Positions 49,057 to 57,064 of a stretch of 64,000 nt of DNA are shown one piece after another. Position numbers and translations under genes: made by a program. Position 1 is the stretch's first letter. Each line of letters begins with the position of its first letter. Origin of the DNA: JANQEU01 sp965601455 (lineage in GTDB: Bacteria; Bacteroidota; Bacteroidia; Cytophagales; Cyclobacteriaceae); the NCBI GenBank assembly GCA_965601455.1, contig OZ271831.1, positions 4,216,001-4,280,000 of the forward strand, given 5' to 3'. The notes beneath the pieces are model-generated. The model was not told where the DNA came from, did not search any database, and saw only the letters and a program-made list of their open reading frames with translations.

Positions 49057-49920
49057 TGGTCTGTATTCGGAAATCGTACCGTTTTCGTTGTATTGAAAAA
49101 GCGATTTATTCACCAATTCAATGTTAATTGATTCTCTGTCCCCAAGTCCCTTGAGTACCAATTCTTCAGATTCCAAGTCCACATTATAAAAATGGGTTGT
49201 CATTTCTCCATTTTCTTCAATTAGGATTTCATAGTACTGATCTTTGGTCGGATCATGTCCGATAAAGCCATCTCTTATTTTTTCCCTATTCACATACTCT
49301 TCAAATGATAAAACATGTTGAGAGTGTCGCTTCGTAAATCTCTTAATCTCCCCCGAAACATGCTCCCCAATTAGAGTTTCAAAAATCGCATCCTCATTCT
49401 TATCACGATCGAATTGATTTTTCAAGTTGGTTGCTTCAAAAATCAAACGCTGAAATGAATCGGCAATTTCCTGCGAAATAGATGAGGAACTATCCTCCAT
49501 GAAACTTGGAATGGCTATTAAAAGTACCGATTGTGGTGTCGCACGGCGACCATTCATATTCTTGACAATTGACTTCTTATGTTTGACAGTCTCTAACTCG
49601 ATTACGGCTCCACGAACCAACATTCCATGATCCTCCTTCACCTTTTCAATCACAATGTGATACGGATTTAAATCACTTAACTTAAAGACTCGTTCACGAT
49701 ATTCCTTGCCCGTAATCTGACGAGGATTTCTTGCTGCTACCGAACGAAAACGAATAGTGCCGTCATCTTGTGGTGTAAATGTGTTCACATACCATTCCTT
49801 CTCACTGCTACTGTAATACGTATAATCCAACTTCCTGTCCAGGAAATCCATATCGTTTCTATCCTGTGCAAAAGCAGTTATGCAAATGAGAAGAAATGAG
49901 GAGAATGTAAGCGACTTCAT
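49042..49920 (-). CDS. Secreted protein of unknown function
   Basis: A 292-residue protein with a signal peptide (residues 1-18, ending AFAQ). I do not recognise a domain. The sequence is hydrophilic and rich in charged residues, with segments such as YYEILIEENGEMTTHFYNVD and a helical middle (ISQEIADSFQRLIFEATNLK). No Cys-rich or catalytic motif stands out. It is probably periplasmic. It is a single gene, convergent with lacI (15-bp overlap) and divergent from the G3E GTPase gene. Confidence 0.6.
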   Translation of the reverse strand: MKSLTFSSFLLICITAFAQDRNDMDFLDRKLDYTYYSSSEKEWYVNTFTPQDDGTIRFRSVAARNPRQITGKEYRERVFKLSDLNPYHIVIEKVKEDHGMLVRGAVIELETVKHKKSIVKNMNGRRATPQSVLLIAIPSFMEDSSSSISQEIADSFQRLIFEATNLKNQFDRDKNEDAIFETLIGEHVSGEIKRFTKRHSQHVLSFEEYVNREKIRDGFIGHDPTKDQYYEILIEENGEMTTHFYNVDLESEELVLKGLGDRESINIELVNKSLFQYNENGTISEYRPSRSF

Positions 49921-50039
49921 ACGGTAATTTCAGACAACCAAAACGAACCTCAAGGTAAACACTATCGGAATTAGATTCAAGAAGTAGCAACAAAGGAAAT
50001 GAATTGAATGAGAAAGTCATTCTAAGGTCTAAGCATGAT

Positions 50040-50056
50040 ATGCAACATAGTTGCAT
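50040..50056. promoter_or_regulatory. Putative Fur-family (Zur-type) operator
   Basis: ATGCAACATAGTTGCAT is a perfect 17-bp palindrome (7-3-7). It covers the -33 TTG of the promoter of the G3E GTPase gene, the right position for a repressor. Assignment to Zur rests on the downstream gene family, not on a verified motif. Confidence 0.6.
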
Positions 50057-50081
50057 TTAGGGTGTGAGATAGCTAATTTTG
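50051..50081 (+). promoter_or_regulatory. Promoter of the G3E GTPase gene
   Basis: TTG (50051-50053), 20 nt spacer, TAATTTTG (50074-50081), matching the Bacteroidota consensus. Transcription should start near 50088, leaving a leader of about 22 nt. Confidence 0.75.
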
Positions 50082-50109
50082 CCAACCTGTAATTTGAATA
50101 GAGTAAACC

Positions 50110-51327
50110 ATGAATAAAAAATTACCTGTTACCGTGTTAAGCGGTTTTCTAGGAGCTGGAAAAACAACTTTGCTTAATCATGTATTACATAACAAAGAAG
50201 GTCTGAAAGTTGCCGTAATTGTTAATGATATGAGTGAAGTAAATGTGGATGCGGAGTTAGTAAAGAATGAAAACACTTTATCCCGAACCGAAGAGAAGCT
50301 GGTGGAGATGAGTAATGGTTGTATTTGTTGTACACTTCGCGAAGACCTAATGATTGAAGTAGAGAGGTTGGCTAAGGAGAACCGGTTTGATTATTTGCTA
50401 ATTGAGAGTACAGGTATTAGCGAGCCGGTACCTGTTGCGCAGACCTTCTCCTTCATAGATGAAGAAAATGGAATTGACCTATCTAAATTCAGCTATGTTG
50501 ATACCATGGTAACCGTAGTTGATGCGTTTAATTTTTTCAAGGATTTCGGAAGTCCTGAAACTTTGATGGATAGGGACCTCACGGATATAGAAGGTGATTT
50601 CCGGACGATAGTTAATCTACTAACCGATCAAATCGAATTTGCGAATGTCATTATTCTCAATAAAACTGATTTGGTAACAGATGAACATCTAGGATTACTA
50701 AAAGCAGCTGTTCAAAAGCTTAACCCGGCTGCAAAAATAATTGAGTCGAGTTTTAGTAAGGTCCATCCGAAGGAGATCCTAAACACCGGATTATTTGATT
50801 TCGAAGAGGCTGAGCAAAGTGCTGGATGGATAGAAGAACTCAACAAAGAAGAACACACTCCTGAAACCGAGGAATACGGTATTTCATCATTTGTATACCG
50901 GAATCAAAAACCATTCGATCCAGGACGTTTTTGGGCCTACGTACAGCATAAGTTCCCAAGTACAATTATTCGAAGTAAAGGATTGTTCTGGTTGGCTTCC
51001 CGCCCTGCCCAGGCACTGGTTTGGAGTCAGGCAGGTGGTTCATTAAAGGCAGATAGTGCTGGAGTTTGGTGGAGTAGCATGCCATTTGAAAAGCGCATCC
51101 AGTTTATGGGCTTTGTAGAAAATCAAGAATACATCGAGGAAGGTTGGGATAAGACATTTGGAGATAGAAAAAATGAAATTGTATTTATTGGCCAAGATAT
51201 GGACGAGGAGCAGATCAAATCTGATCTTGATCACTGTTTATCCACTGATATCGAATTGATCGATGGAAGTTGGAAAGACGGTTATACTGACGATTGGCCT
51301 GTCGAAAGAGCTTATGCTTTGGAATAG
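50110..51327 (+). CDS. G3E GTPase, CobW/COG0523 family (zinc metallochaperone type)
   Basis: Cytoplasmic metal-dependent GTPase of 405 residues. P-loop GFLGAGKT (12-19), the metal-binding CxCC motif GCICCTLRED (Cys71, Cys73, Cys74), the ESTG motif (ESTGISEP), and the base-recognition NKTD are all present, followed by the C-terminal CobW domain. Members with this layout, such as ZigA-like proteins, supply zinc to client enzymes during zinc starvation. The perfect palindrome over its promoter supports regulation by a Fur-family repressor. Cobalt or nickel chaperones and nitrile-hydratase activators are alternatives but have no support in the neighbourhood. Confidence 0.88.
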   Translation: MNKKLPVTVLSGFLGAGKTTLLNHVLHNKEGLKVAVIVNDMSEVNVDAELVKNENTLSRTEEKLVEMSNGCICCTLREDLMIEVERLAKENRFDYLLIESTGISEPVPVAQTFSFIDEENGIDLSKFSYVDTMVTVVDAFNFFKDFGSPETLMDRDLTDIEGDFRTIVNLLTDQIEFANVIILNKTDLVTDEHLGLLKAAVQKLNPAAKIIESSFSKVHPKEILNTGLFDFEEAEQSAGWIEELNKEEHTPETEEYGISSFVYRNQKPFDPGRFWAYVQHKFPSTIIRSKGLFWLASRPAQALVWSQAGGSLKADSAGVWWSSMPFEKRIQFMGFVENQEYIEEGWDKTFGDRKNEIVFIGQDMDEEQIKSDLDHCLSTDIELIDGSWKDGYTDDWPVERAYALE

Positions 51328-51390
51328 AGAATGATGGCGATTTGAAACGCCATCAACCTCACATGTTTCCCTTCAGATCACTGCCATTAG

Positions 51391-51434
51391 AAAAACCCAT
51401 TCGAATCTTCGGATGGGTTTTCTATTTTTTCGAC
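51391..51434 (+). terminator. Terminator of the G3E GTPase gene
   Basis: A 14-bp stem (51392-51405 with 51408-51421, one G-U pair) followed by a T-rich tract. Nearly the same hairpin recurs at 51598-51632. A separate small hairpin without a T tract (51333-51339 with 51348-51354) lies right after the stop codon. Confidence 0.8.
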
Positions 51435-51597
51435 AAAATCTAAGTGGGCCTTATCCTCCTGCGTCAAGACTACTAATGACAAACTGGATTACTCATACCC
51501 ACAGGCATGCCGCACAATCCCTCGTGAATCTCCCCGACCAGTCGGAGTCGATTTCAAACCCCAGCGTCGTCACTGGTTCTCATCCAATTTCATCAAC
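51435..51597. other. Interval between two related terminators, with a tRNA-like remnant
   Basis: No gene. Positions 51442-51450 repeat the tRNA-Val 3' end flank (AAGTGGGCC), and CGATTTCAAACCCC near 51549 resembles a T-loop, but no cloverleaf forms. It may be the remains of a duplicated tRNA-terminator unit. Confidence 0.35.
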
Positions 51598-51632
51598 AAA
51601 AAAACCCATCCGAAATTTGTTCGGATGGGTTT
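51598..51632 (-). terminator. tRNA-Val terminator
   Basis: Perfect 13-bp stem (51602-51614 with 51620-51632) and, on the minus strand, a T run from 51604 to 51598. It lies 6 nt beyond the tRNA 3' end. Confidence 0.88.
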
Positions 51633-51638
51633 TCCAAG

Positions 51639-51713
51639 TGGGCCCTACTGGATTCGAACCAGTGACCCCCTGCTTGTAAGGCAGGTGCTCTGAACCAACT
51701 GAGCTAAGAGCCC
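51639..51713 (-). tRNA. tRNA-Val (TAC)
   Basis: 75-nt tRNA on the minus strand: acceptor GGGCTCT with AGGGCCC (one G-T pair), D-arm AGCTCAGTTGGTTCAGAGC, anticodon stem CCTGC/GCAGG with loop CTTACAA (anticodon TAC), T-arm with TTCGAAT. No encoded CCA. Confidence 0.96.
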
Positions 51714-51752
51714 GATTTACGCATCAGAAAATATCAAAGCGCAAAAGGACTG

Positions 51753-51783
51753 CAAAAGTAGTTTGCTTTATAAGCTTTGCAAA
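51753..51783 (-). promoter_or_regulatory. tRNA-Val promoter
   Basis: Minus strand: TTTG (51780-51783), 19 nt spacer, TACTTTTG (51753-51760). Full consensus match, 39 nt upstream of the tRNA. Confidence 0.8.
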
Positions 51784-51801
51784 TCTTTTATAAAAAATGT
51801 T

Positions 51802-52452
51802 TTAGCTAATTGCTACTGACAAGTACTCGTTAAATGGCCGTCCAACTTTGAATTGCGAAAGGAGCCTTTCATTAAGATTATCATCGAAGAAGAAATCGTC
51901 AGATAACTCTTTCCAAACAATGAAACTCTTAAACCTTAACAGGTCAATATTCGGATGATCTTTAGGGTACCCTTTGGGTGCAGTTTTAAGTTGTTCTCCT
52001 CTGATACCTCCGAAAGTCTCCATGAAAGTCTTGTTCTCAATTATCTTTTTCAACTCCTGCGCATTGTAATCGACTTCCTGCCTAATTTTTTTCAATATGT
52101 CAGCTTCAGGCATATATATTCCACAGGCAACCATGGACTTTCCAGGTTCGACGTGGATGTAATAGGTCGGATTGGGGGATTTCTTCCCTCCTTCTGTCAT
52201 GGCCGCACCAAAGTTGGTTTTATACGGTCGCTTATCCTTGGAAAACCGGATGTCTCTATTGATCCTAAAAACACAGTCTTTGGGTTGGAGACCAGCAATC
52301 CCTTCATCAAATTCGCTGATTCCAGCAATTAATGACTCGATAAACTGATTAAATGATTTCCTAACTCCCTCGTATCTCTTCTTATTCTCGTGCATCCACT
52401 CACGATCATTGTGAGCATTCAAGTCATTTAGGAAGGAAAATATCTCTTTCAT
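51802..52452 (-). CDS. DUF2461 family protein
   Basis: Uncharacterised 216-residue protein of the DUF2461 (TIGR02453) family. Typical segments: FLNDLNAHNDREWMHENKKRYE at the N-terminus, FRINRDIRFSKDKRPYKTNFGA in the middle, YYIHVEPGKSMVACGIYMP, and LRFKSFIVWKELSDD near the end. No signal peptide. Members are widespread, often as single genes, and the function is unknown. It is 38 bp downstream of murF in the same direction, so it may be cotranscribed. Confidence 0.9.
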   Translation of the reverse strand: MKEIFSFLNDLNAHNDREWMHENKKRYEGVRKSFNQFIESLIAGISEFDEGIAGLQPKDCVFRINRDIRFSKDKRPYKTNFGAAMTEGGKKSPNPTYYIHVEPGKSMVACGIYMPEADILKKIRQEVDYNAQELKKIIENKTFMETFGGIRGEQLKTAPKGYPKDHPNIDLLRFKSFIVWKELSDDFFFDDNLNERLLSQFKVGRPFNEYLSVAIS

Positions 52453-52490
52453 AACCGCGGTGTTTTATTTTTATATGTCAATGATGGTCA

Positions 52491-53762
52491 CTAATCCCCA
52501 AAGATCGTCTCCTTCATAGTCTCCAATCTATGAGTTCTGGAAGCCTTTAATAATATTGTGGTTCCTGATAACGACTGTTCCTTTACATACTTTGATGCTT
52601 CCTCTTTTGTTTCAAACCACTCGCAATTTGAGTTATTACCTGATGCTTCTTTAAGTCGATTCCCAATAAACAATGTGAAAATGTTTCTTTCTTTTACCAA
52701 CTCCCCTAATCGGCGATGCTCCTCCTCCTCGTTCTCAAGTTCATTCATTTCACCTAGAATTGCCATCTTCTTACCTCCCATTGCTGCCAAATTTTCTATC
52801 GCAGCTTTCATGGAATCCGGGTTTGCGTTGTAGGCGTCCATGATCAGACGAATACCATTTTTTTCAACAACTTCGGATCGAAGGTTACCAGGTCTGTAAG
52901 CTGAAATCGCCTCTGAAATATCTTTATCTGGTACCCCAAAGAATCTGCCTACCGATACCGCTGAGGCAATATTTTCAAAGTTGTATTCCCCAATCAATAA
53001 AGAATTACATGTCTCAGTACCGATCTGCACTTTTAGGTAGGGGTCTGCGCCAAGCAGTGTAACGTCTGCCTCGGGATAGGCCTGAAAAGTTTTAAATCTC
53101 TTACTCATAGCCTTTAATCGATGGTCATTGGTGTTGAGAAACACCGTACCATCGTTTTCCCGAAGAAAATGAAACAACTCTGATTTACCTCTTAGTACAC
53201 CTTCTATTCCACCGAAGGTCTCAGTATGTGCTTTACCGATATTCGTTATCAAACCGTGCGTAGGCTTCGCAAAGCCACTCAATTGAGCAATTTCTCCAAC
53301 ATGGTTGGCACCCATCTCAATCACCGCGATTTCCACTTGTGGATAGATATGCAGAAGAGTGAGTGGTACTCCCAAGTGATTGTTGTAATTGCCTGCTGTA
53401 CTATGTACAATGTATTTTCTTTGAAGGACTTCGGTCAGGAGTTCTTTGGTAGTGGTCTTCCCATTGGATCCAGTAAGACCAAAGAGTACACGTTTGTATC
53501 TACTTCTGTGGAAAATCGCCAGGTCCTGTAGCGCTTTTGTGGAATCTTCAACCTGAATCAATCGATCATCTCCGGCTATTTCCTCATCCACCACTGCGTA
53601 TGAGGCTCCTTTCCTCAGGGCTTCCAAAGCATATTCATTACCGTTGAAGGTCGGTCCCTTGATCGCAAAAAAAAGATTCCCTGGTTTCAAGGTACGCGTG
53701 TCAATTGAAACGCCGTCGCTCAATAAAAACCTGGAATAAAGGAATTCTATTTGATTTTCCAT
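52491..53762 (-). CDS. murF: UDP-N-acetylmuramoyl-tripeptide--D-alanyl-D-alanine ligase
   Basis: Last cytoplasmic ligase of peptidoglycan precursor synthesis, adding D-Ala-D-Ala to UDP-MurNAc-tripeptide. The 423-residue protein has the MurF N-terminal domain (DGVSIDTRTLKPGNLFFAIKG), the ATP loop GLTGSNGKTTTKE, the central NHLGVPLTLLHI and IEMGANHVGEI, and the C-terminal DAYNANPDSMKAAI. Length is slightly short but complete. It is not in a dcw cluster; it sits with DUF2461. A -7 promoter element lies just upstream (53781-53788). Confidence 0.96.
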   Translation of the reverse strand: MENQIEFLYSRFLLSDGVSIDTRTLKPGNLFFAIKGPTFNGNEYALEALRKGASYAVVDEEIAGDDRLIQVEDSTKALQDLAIFHRSRYKRVLFGLTGSNGKTTTKELLTEVLQRKYIVHSTAGNYNNHLGVPLTLLHIYPQVEIAVIEMGANHVGEIAQLSGFAKPTHGLITNIGKAHTETFGGIEGVLRGKSELFHFLRENDGTVFLNTNDHRLKAMSKRFKTFQAYPEADVTLLGADPYLKVQIGTETCNSLLIGEYNFENIASAVSVGRFFGVPDKDISEAISAYRPGNLRSEVVEKNGIRLIMDAYNANPDSMKAAIENLAAMGGKKMAILGEMNELENEEEEHRRLGELVKERNIFTLFIGNRLKEASGNNSNCEWFETKEEASKYVKEQSLSGTTILLKASRTHRLETMKETIFGD

Positions 53763-53780
53763 TTACAATTTTGTTGCCGT

Positions 53781-53788
53781 CAAAGATA
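53781..53788 (-). promoter_or_regulatory. -7 promoter element of murF
   Basis: Minus strand TATCTTTG, identical to that of the rRNA promoter, 18 nt upstream of the murF ATG. No clear -33 element. Confidence 0.5.
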
Positions 53789-53790
53789 GA

Positions 53791-54171
53791 ATGAAGATGA
53801 AAGAAGTCACCGTTCTGGTTTATCAGTCGATAGATGAATTTAATTTTTCCTCTTTTGAGCATCCAATCTTTCAATGGGTTTCTAATCAATTGTACCCAAA
53901 TTTTTCATTGGACTCCTTATCAGGATCAGATATTGTTAGTTATACCCACTTGTTTATTGAAAAATCAGAACGTCTGGTACTACTACTACTTTTTGATCAA
54001 TCTAATAATAGTAAGAATCTTCCGAGTTTACTCCGAAAGGTAAGTAGTAAGGAAGAAACCTTGATCGTCAGTTTGGGCACAAATGTTCTTGCCGAAAAAA
54101 TGTCTACAGAGTCCTTTAAAACATCTGAGGATCTAATTGAAAGAGTCGAAAACTGGATCAACCTAGGATGA
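53791..54171 (+). CDS. Hypothetical protein
   Basis: A 126-residue protein that I do not recognise. It is predicted soluble, alpha/beta, with hydrophobic strands (KEVTVLVYQS, ERLVLLLLFDQS, ETLIVSLGTNVLA) and a C-terminal helix (SEDLIERVENWIN). No signal peptide, no Cys, no motif. It is divergent from murF and converges on the omega-amidase gene with a 14-bp overlap. Coding pattern and good fit between its neighbours suggest a real gene. Confidence 0.55.
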   Translation: MKMKEVTVLVYQSIDEFNFSSFEHPIFQWVSNQLYPNFSLDSLSGSDIVSYTHLFIEKSERLVLLLLFDQSNNSKNLPSLLRKVSSKEETLIVSLGTNVLAEKMSTESFKTSEDLIERVENWINLG

Positions 54172-54949
54172 AGCTATCAGCATCCTCTTGAAAGGGGAAT
54201 CTATTCCTAAATTTTTCCAGGTTGTCTTTTGTAATTATCCCTGTGGTGATTTGATCTTTTTCTCCCAGCTGACAAACCGACTCTCCAAGGTAATTGTAGA
54301 TAGCAGAGTGGCCAATATATGTAGCGCCGACTCCGTCTGTCCCAATCCGGTTCACTCCTATGCAATAAGCGATATTTTCAATTGCTCGAGCTTGCAAAAG
54401 TGTATCCCATGCATGGATTCTAGGTGCGGGCCAGCTAGCAACGAATAATAGAATGTCGTATTCATAGAGATTTTGCTCAGTCCTCTTGGACCTGGTCCAA
54501 ACGGGAAATCGAAGATCATAACATATCTGAGGAAATATCTTCCATCCTTTTACCTCAAAAGTAACCCGGTTTGCTCCAGGGGTGTATGGCACGTCTTCTC
54601 CTGCTAACCCGAAAAGATGCTTTTTATCGTATTGCGTGAAGGAACCATCGGGATTGATCGCATAGAACCGATTGTAATAATTCCCATTCTCCTTTACGAT
54701 GTAACTCCCTGAGAGGGTCGCTTCAGCTTGTGCGGCACACATCTTCATCCACCGGAATGTCTTGGAATTCTGTGGTTCGGCAAGATCCTCTGCCTGCATC
54801 GAAAACCCAGTAGAAAACATTTCTGGTAGCACAATCAAATCTGTTTTACCCTTTAGGTCAGCCATCTTCTCTTCGTACATCGCTAAATTGGCATCGATGG
54901 ATTCCCAATGGATATCACTTTGAACCAGACTTATTCGTAGTTCATTCAC
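54158..54949 (-). CDS. Carbon-nitrogen hydrolase, probable omega-amidase
   Basis: Cytoplasmic nitrilase-superfamily amidase of 263 residues. The Glu-Lys-Cys triad is visible: Glu in LPEMFSTGF, Lys in YDKKHLF, and Cys in QICYDLRFPVW. The segment GVNRIGTDGVGATYIGHSA is typical of omega-amidases (YafV type), which hydrolyse alpha-ketoglutaramate or alpha-ketosuccinamate. The start is a GTG at 54949 overlapping the aminotransferase stop by 4 nt. The pairing with a methionine-type aminotransferase supports a glutamine transaminase/omega-amidase couple. Confidence 0.9.
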   Translation of the reverse strand: MNELRISLVQSDIHWESIDANLAMYEEKMADLKGKTDLIVLPEMFSTGFSMQAEDLAEPQNSKTFRWMKMCAAQAEATLSGSYIVKENGNYYNRFYAINPDGSFTQYDKKHLFGLAGEDVPYTPGANRVTFEVKGWKIFPQICYDLRFPVWTRSKRTEQNLYEYDILLFVASWPAPRIHAWDTLLQARAIENIAYCIGVNRIGTDGVGATYIGHSAIYNYLGESVCQLGEKDQITTGIITKDNLEKFRNRFPFQEDADSFILG

Positions 54950-56091
54950 AGTTGAACTTTGTTTAGAATTTCCACTCCACTGGAAATAGTATCATCGGAT
55001 TTAGCGAAACAAAAACGAATAGTATGTGGATCATACTCGCCTTCATAAAACACCGATATGGGTATTCCCGCTACCTTGAAGTCCTTCGTCAATCGTTGAG
55101 TCAAGTCAATATCAGATTCTTCTGTCTGATAGGTTAACAATTGAAAATAAGTGCCTTGAGCCGGGCGACAGTCAAATTGATCTGTATCCAGCTTACTAAG
55201 AAAAAGATCCCTTTTCCGTTGAAAAAACTCTGACAAAGCGGAAAAACTCAACCCCTCTGACAGCGCTTCACAAATTGCATACTGAGACGGAGTGTGGACA
55301 CTAAATGTCATAAATTGATGAATCTTCCGTATTTCATCGGTGAGCCATTTTGGTGCGACAGAGAACCCTACTTTCCACCCTGTGACATGATACATCTTCC
55401 CAAATGAGAATGCTGCTACCGATCGCTCAAACAAGTCAGGATATCTGAGAACACTTTCATGTCTACTACCGTCAAATGTAATGTGATGATACACTTCGTC
55501 ACTTATCACATATAAGTCATGCTCAAGAACTAGTTTCTGCAAGTGAAGCAAGTCCTCCTGACTAAGTATTGTACCTGTAGGATTATGAGGACTATTGATC
55601 ATAATCACCTTCGTCTTAGGAGAAATTTTATCTTCAACCTCCTGCCAATCAATCTGGAATACAGGCGCCTTCAAACGAATTCGTACCGGTATACCTTTAT
55701 TCATAGTTACCAGCGGATCATAGCTATCATATGACGGATCAAAAATGATCACCTCATCTCCTTCGTTTACCAGCGCACATACAGCTGCACAAATGGCCTC
55801 GGTAGCTCCTGAGGTAATGGTAACCTCATTAAATCCATCTATTTGTCTTTCGTAAGCAGAGGAAAATAGATGCGAAATTCTATCCTGCAGATCGGGAATT
55901 CCATTACTGGTCGCATATTGGTTTCTTCCCATGTTCATCTGCAAATTCACTTTGTGAATCAACTCCTGATCGATTGGGAAATCAGGGAATCCCTGAGACA
56001 GATCAACAGCTCCGTTGTCCTTTGCCAATTGAGACATTGAGGAAAAAATGGAGTCGGCAACAGACGGGAGTTTGGAAGTGAACGAGATCAT
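54946..56091 (-). CDS. PLP-dependent class I aminotransferase (methionine/glutamine transaminase type)
   Basis: Fold-type I aminotransferase of 381 residues, similar to YbdL and kynurenine aminotransferase III. It shows DLSQGFPDFP at the N-terminus, INSPHNPTGTI, the ISDEVYHHITFDG segment, and the PLP-binding Lys in AFSFGKMYHVTGWKVG. Members transaminate 2-oxo-4-methylthiobutanoate (methionine salvage) or aromatic keto acids with glutamine. The omega-amidase gene downstream (4-nt overlap) removes the alpha-ketoglutaramate product, making the reaction irreversible. It is 4 bp downstream of the deformylase gene. Confidence 0.92.
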   Translation of the reverse strand: MISFTSKLPSVADSIFSSMSQLAKDNGAVDLSQGFPDFPIDQELIHKVNLQMNMGRNQYATSNGIPDLQDRISHLFSSAYERQIDGFNEVTITSGATEAICAAVCALVNEGDEVIIFDPSYDSYDPLVTMNKGIPVRIRLKAPVFQIDWQEVEDKISPKTKVIMINSPHNPTGTILSQEDLLHLQKLVLEHDLYVISDEVYHHITFDGSRHESVLRYPDLFERSVAAFSFGKMYHVTGWKVGFSVAPKWLTDEIRKIHQFMTFSVHTPSQYAICEALSEGLSFSALSEFFQRKRDLFLSKLDTDQFDCRPAQGTYFQLLTYQTEESDIDLTQRLTKDFKVAGIPISVFYEGEYDPHTIRFCFAKSDDTISSGVEILNKVQL

Positions 56092-56095
56092 CGAT

Positions 56096-56650
56096 TTACC
56101 TTTTTTGAGGGACTTTGACTCGATAATCTGCGTCTACCTTACCTTTACTAATGTTGGTCAATTTTCCTTTGAGAAGCCTTTTTTTGAAAGCAGATATATG
56201 GTCAGTGAATAATATTCCTTCAATATGGTCGTATTCGTGTTGAACAATCCTGGCCGCCATTCCCTCCAATTCCATCTCCGCCGGTTGAAAATTCTCATCA
56301 ACGAATCGAATCTTCACTTTCGGAGGCCTTTGGACGTCTTCCCTTATTCCGGGAATGCTTAGGCACCCCTCTTCAAAAGGCTCATTTTCACCTTCACTGT
56401 CAATTATCTCCGGGTTCACAAATGCTTGTTTGATTCCTTTAGATTCGTCCTCCTCTGTAGGCGTGCTATCAATAATGAAGAGTCGTACAGACTTACCTAT
56501 TTGGGGAGCGGCCAGACCGACACCATTGGCTTGATACATTGTCTCAAACATATCCTCTACCAGTTGTTTCAAATCAGAGGTGTCTTTTTCTATGTCCTGT
56601 GCTTTCTTTTTTAATACCGGGTCACCGTATAATACTATCGGGTAAATCAT
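56096..56650 (-). CDS. def: Peptide deformylase
   Basis: Removes the formyl group from nascent protein N-termini; metal enzyme. The 184-residue protein has all three motifs: NGVGLAAPQIG (GxGLAAxQ), EGCLSIPG (EGCLS, Cys ligand) and QHEYDHIEG (HExxH, two His ligands and catalytic Glu). Length is normal. It overlaps the ruvX stop by 4 nt. Confidence 0.97.
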   Translation of the reverse strand: MIYPIVLYGDPVLKKKAQDIEKDTSDLKQLVEDMFETMYQANGVGLAAPQIGKSVRLFIIDSTPTEEDESKGIKQAFVNPEIIDSEGENEPFEEGCLSIPGIREDVQRPPKVKIRFVDENFQPAEMELEGMAARIVQHEYDHIEGILFTDHISAFKKRLLKGKLTNISKGKVDADYRVKVPQKR

Positions 56651-57060
56651 ATCTGTTCCTGCATATAATCCTGTAAAATAATGACTGCACTGGCCTGATC
56701 AACATTCAATTTCTTTCTCCGGTTCTTTTTTTTCGTACCAGATAGTATCAAACCTTCCATCGCCCTTTTAGAGCTCCCCCATTCGTCCTGCAAAACTACT
56801 TGCATGTTTGGGAATACCTTTCTAAAACGATTCAGAAATGCTTCCACATTAGGTGTATTATTGGTGGGGGAGCCATCGTCATTAGTTGGCCAACCGACAA
56901 TTACTTTATCAACCGACTCACTTGCAAAGTACTTTTCAAGAAATTCAATCAACTCATGGCTAGGGATACCTTTTAGAGGCTGGGCAATTATGCCTAAAGG
57001 GTCGCTTACAGCAAGACCAGTTCTTTTGGTGCCATAATCAATCGCGAGAAGTCGTCCCAT
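56647..57060 (-). CDS. ruvX: Holliday junction resolvase-like protein RuvX (YqgF)
   Basis: RNase H-fold nuclease of 137 residues, involved in pre-16S rRNA 5' processing and possibly junction resolution. Motifs: AIDYGTKRTGLAVSDPLGIIAQPL at the N-terminus, VIVGWPTNDDGSP in the middle, and the catalytic Asp in NVDQASAVIILQDYM. It lies 4 bp downstream of the hemerythrin-like gene and overlaps def by 4 nt. Confidence 0.95.
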   Translation of the reverse strand: MGRLLAIDYGTKRTGLAVSDPLGIIAQPLKGIPSHELIEFLEKYFASESVDKVIVGWPTNDDGSPTNNTPNVEAFLNRFRKVFPNMQVVLQDEWGSSKRAMEGLILSGTKKKNRRKKLNVDQASAVIILQDYMQEQI

Positions 57061-57064
57061 TAAG

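Noticed and set aside
51413..51679. Plus-strand ORF of 88 codons
   Set aside because: Runs through a terminator hairpin and ends inside the tRNA-Val gene; no protein-like features.
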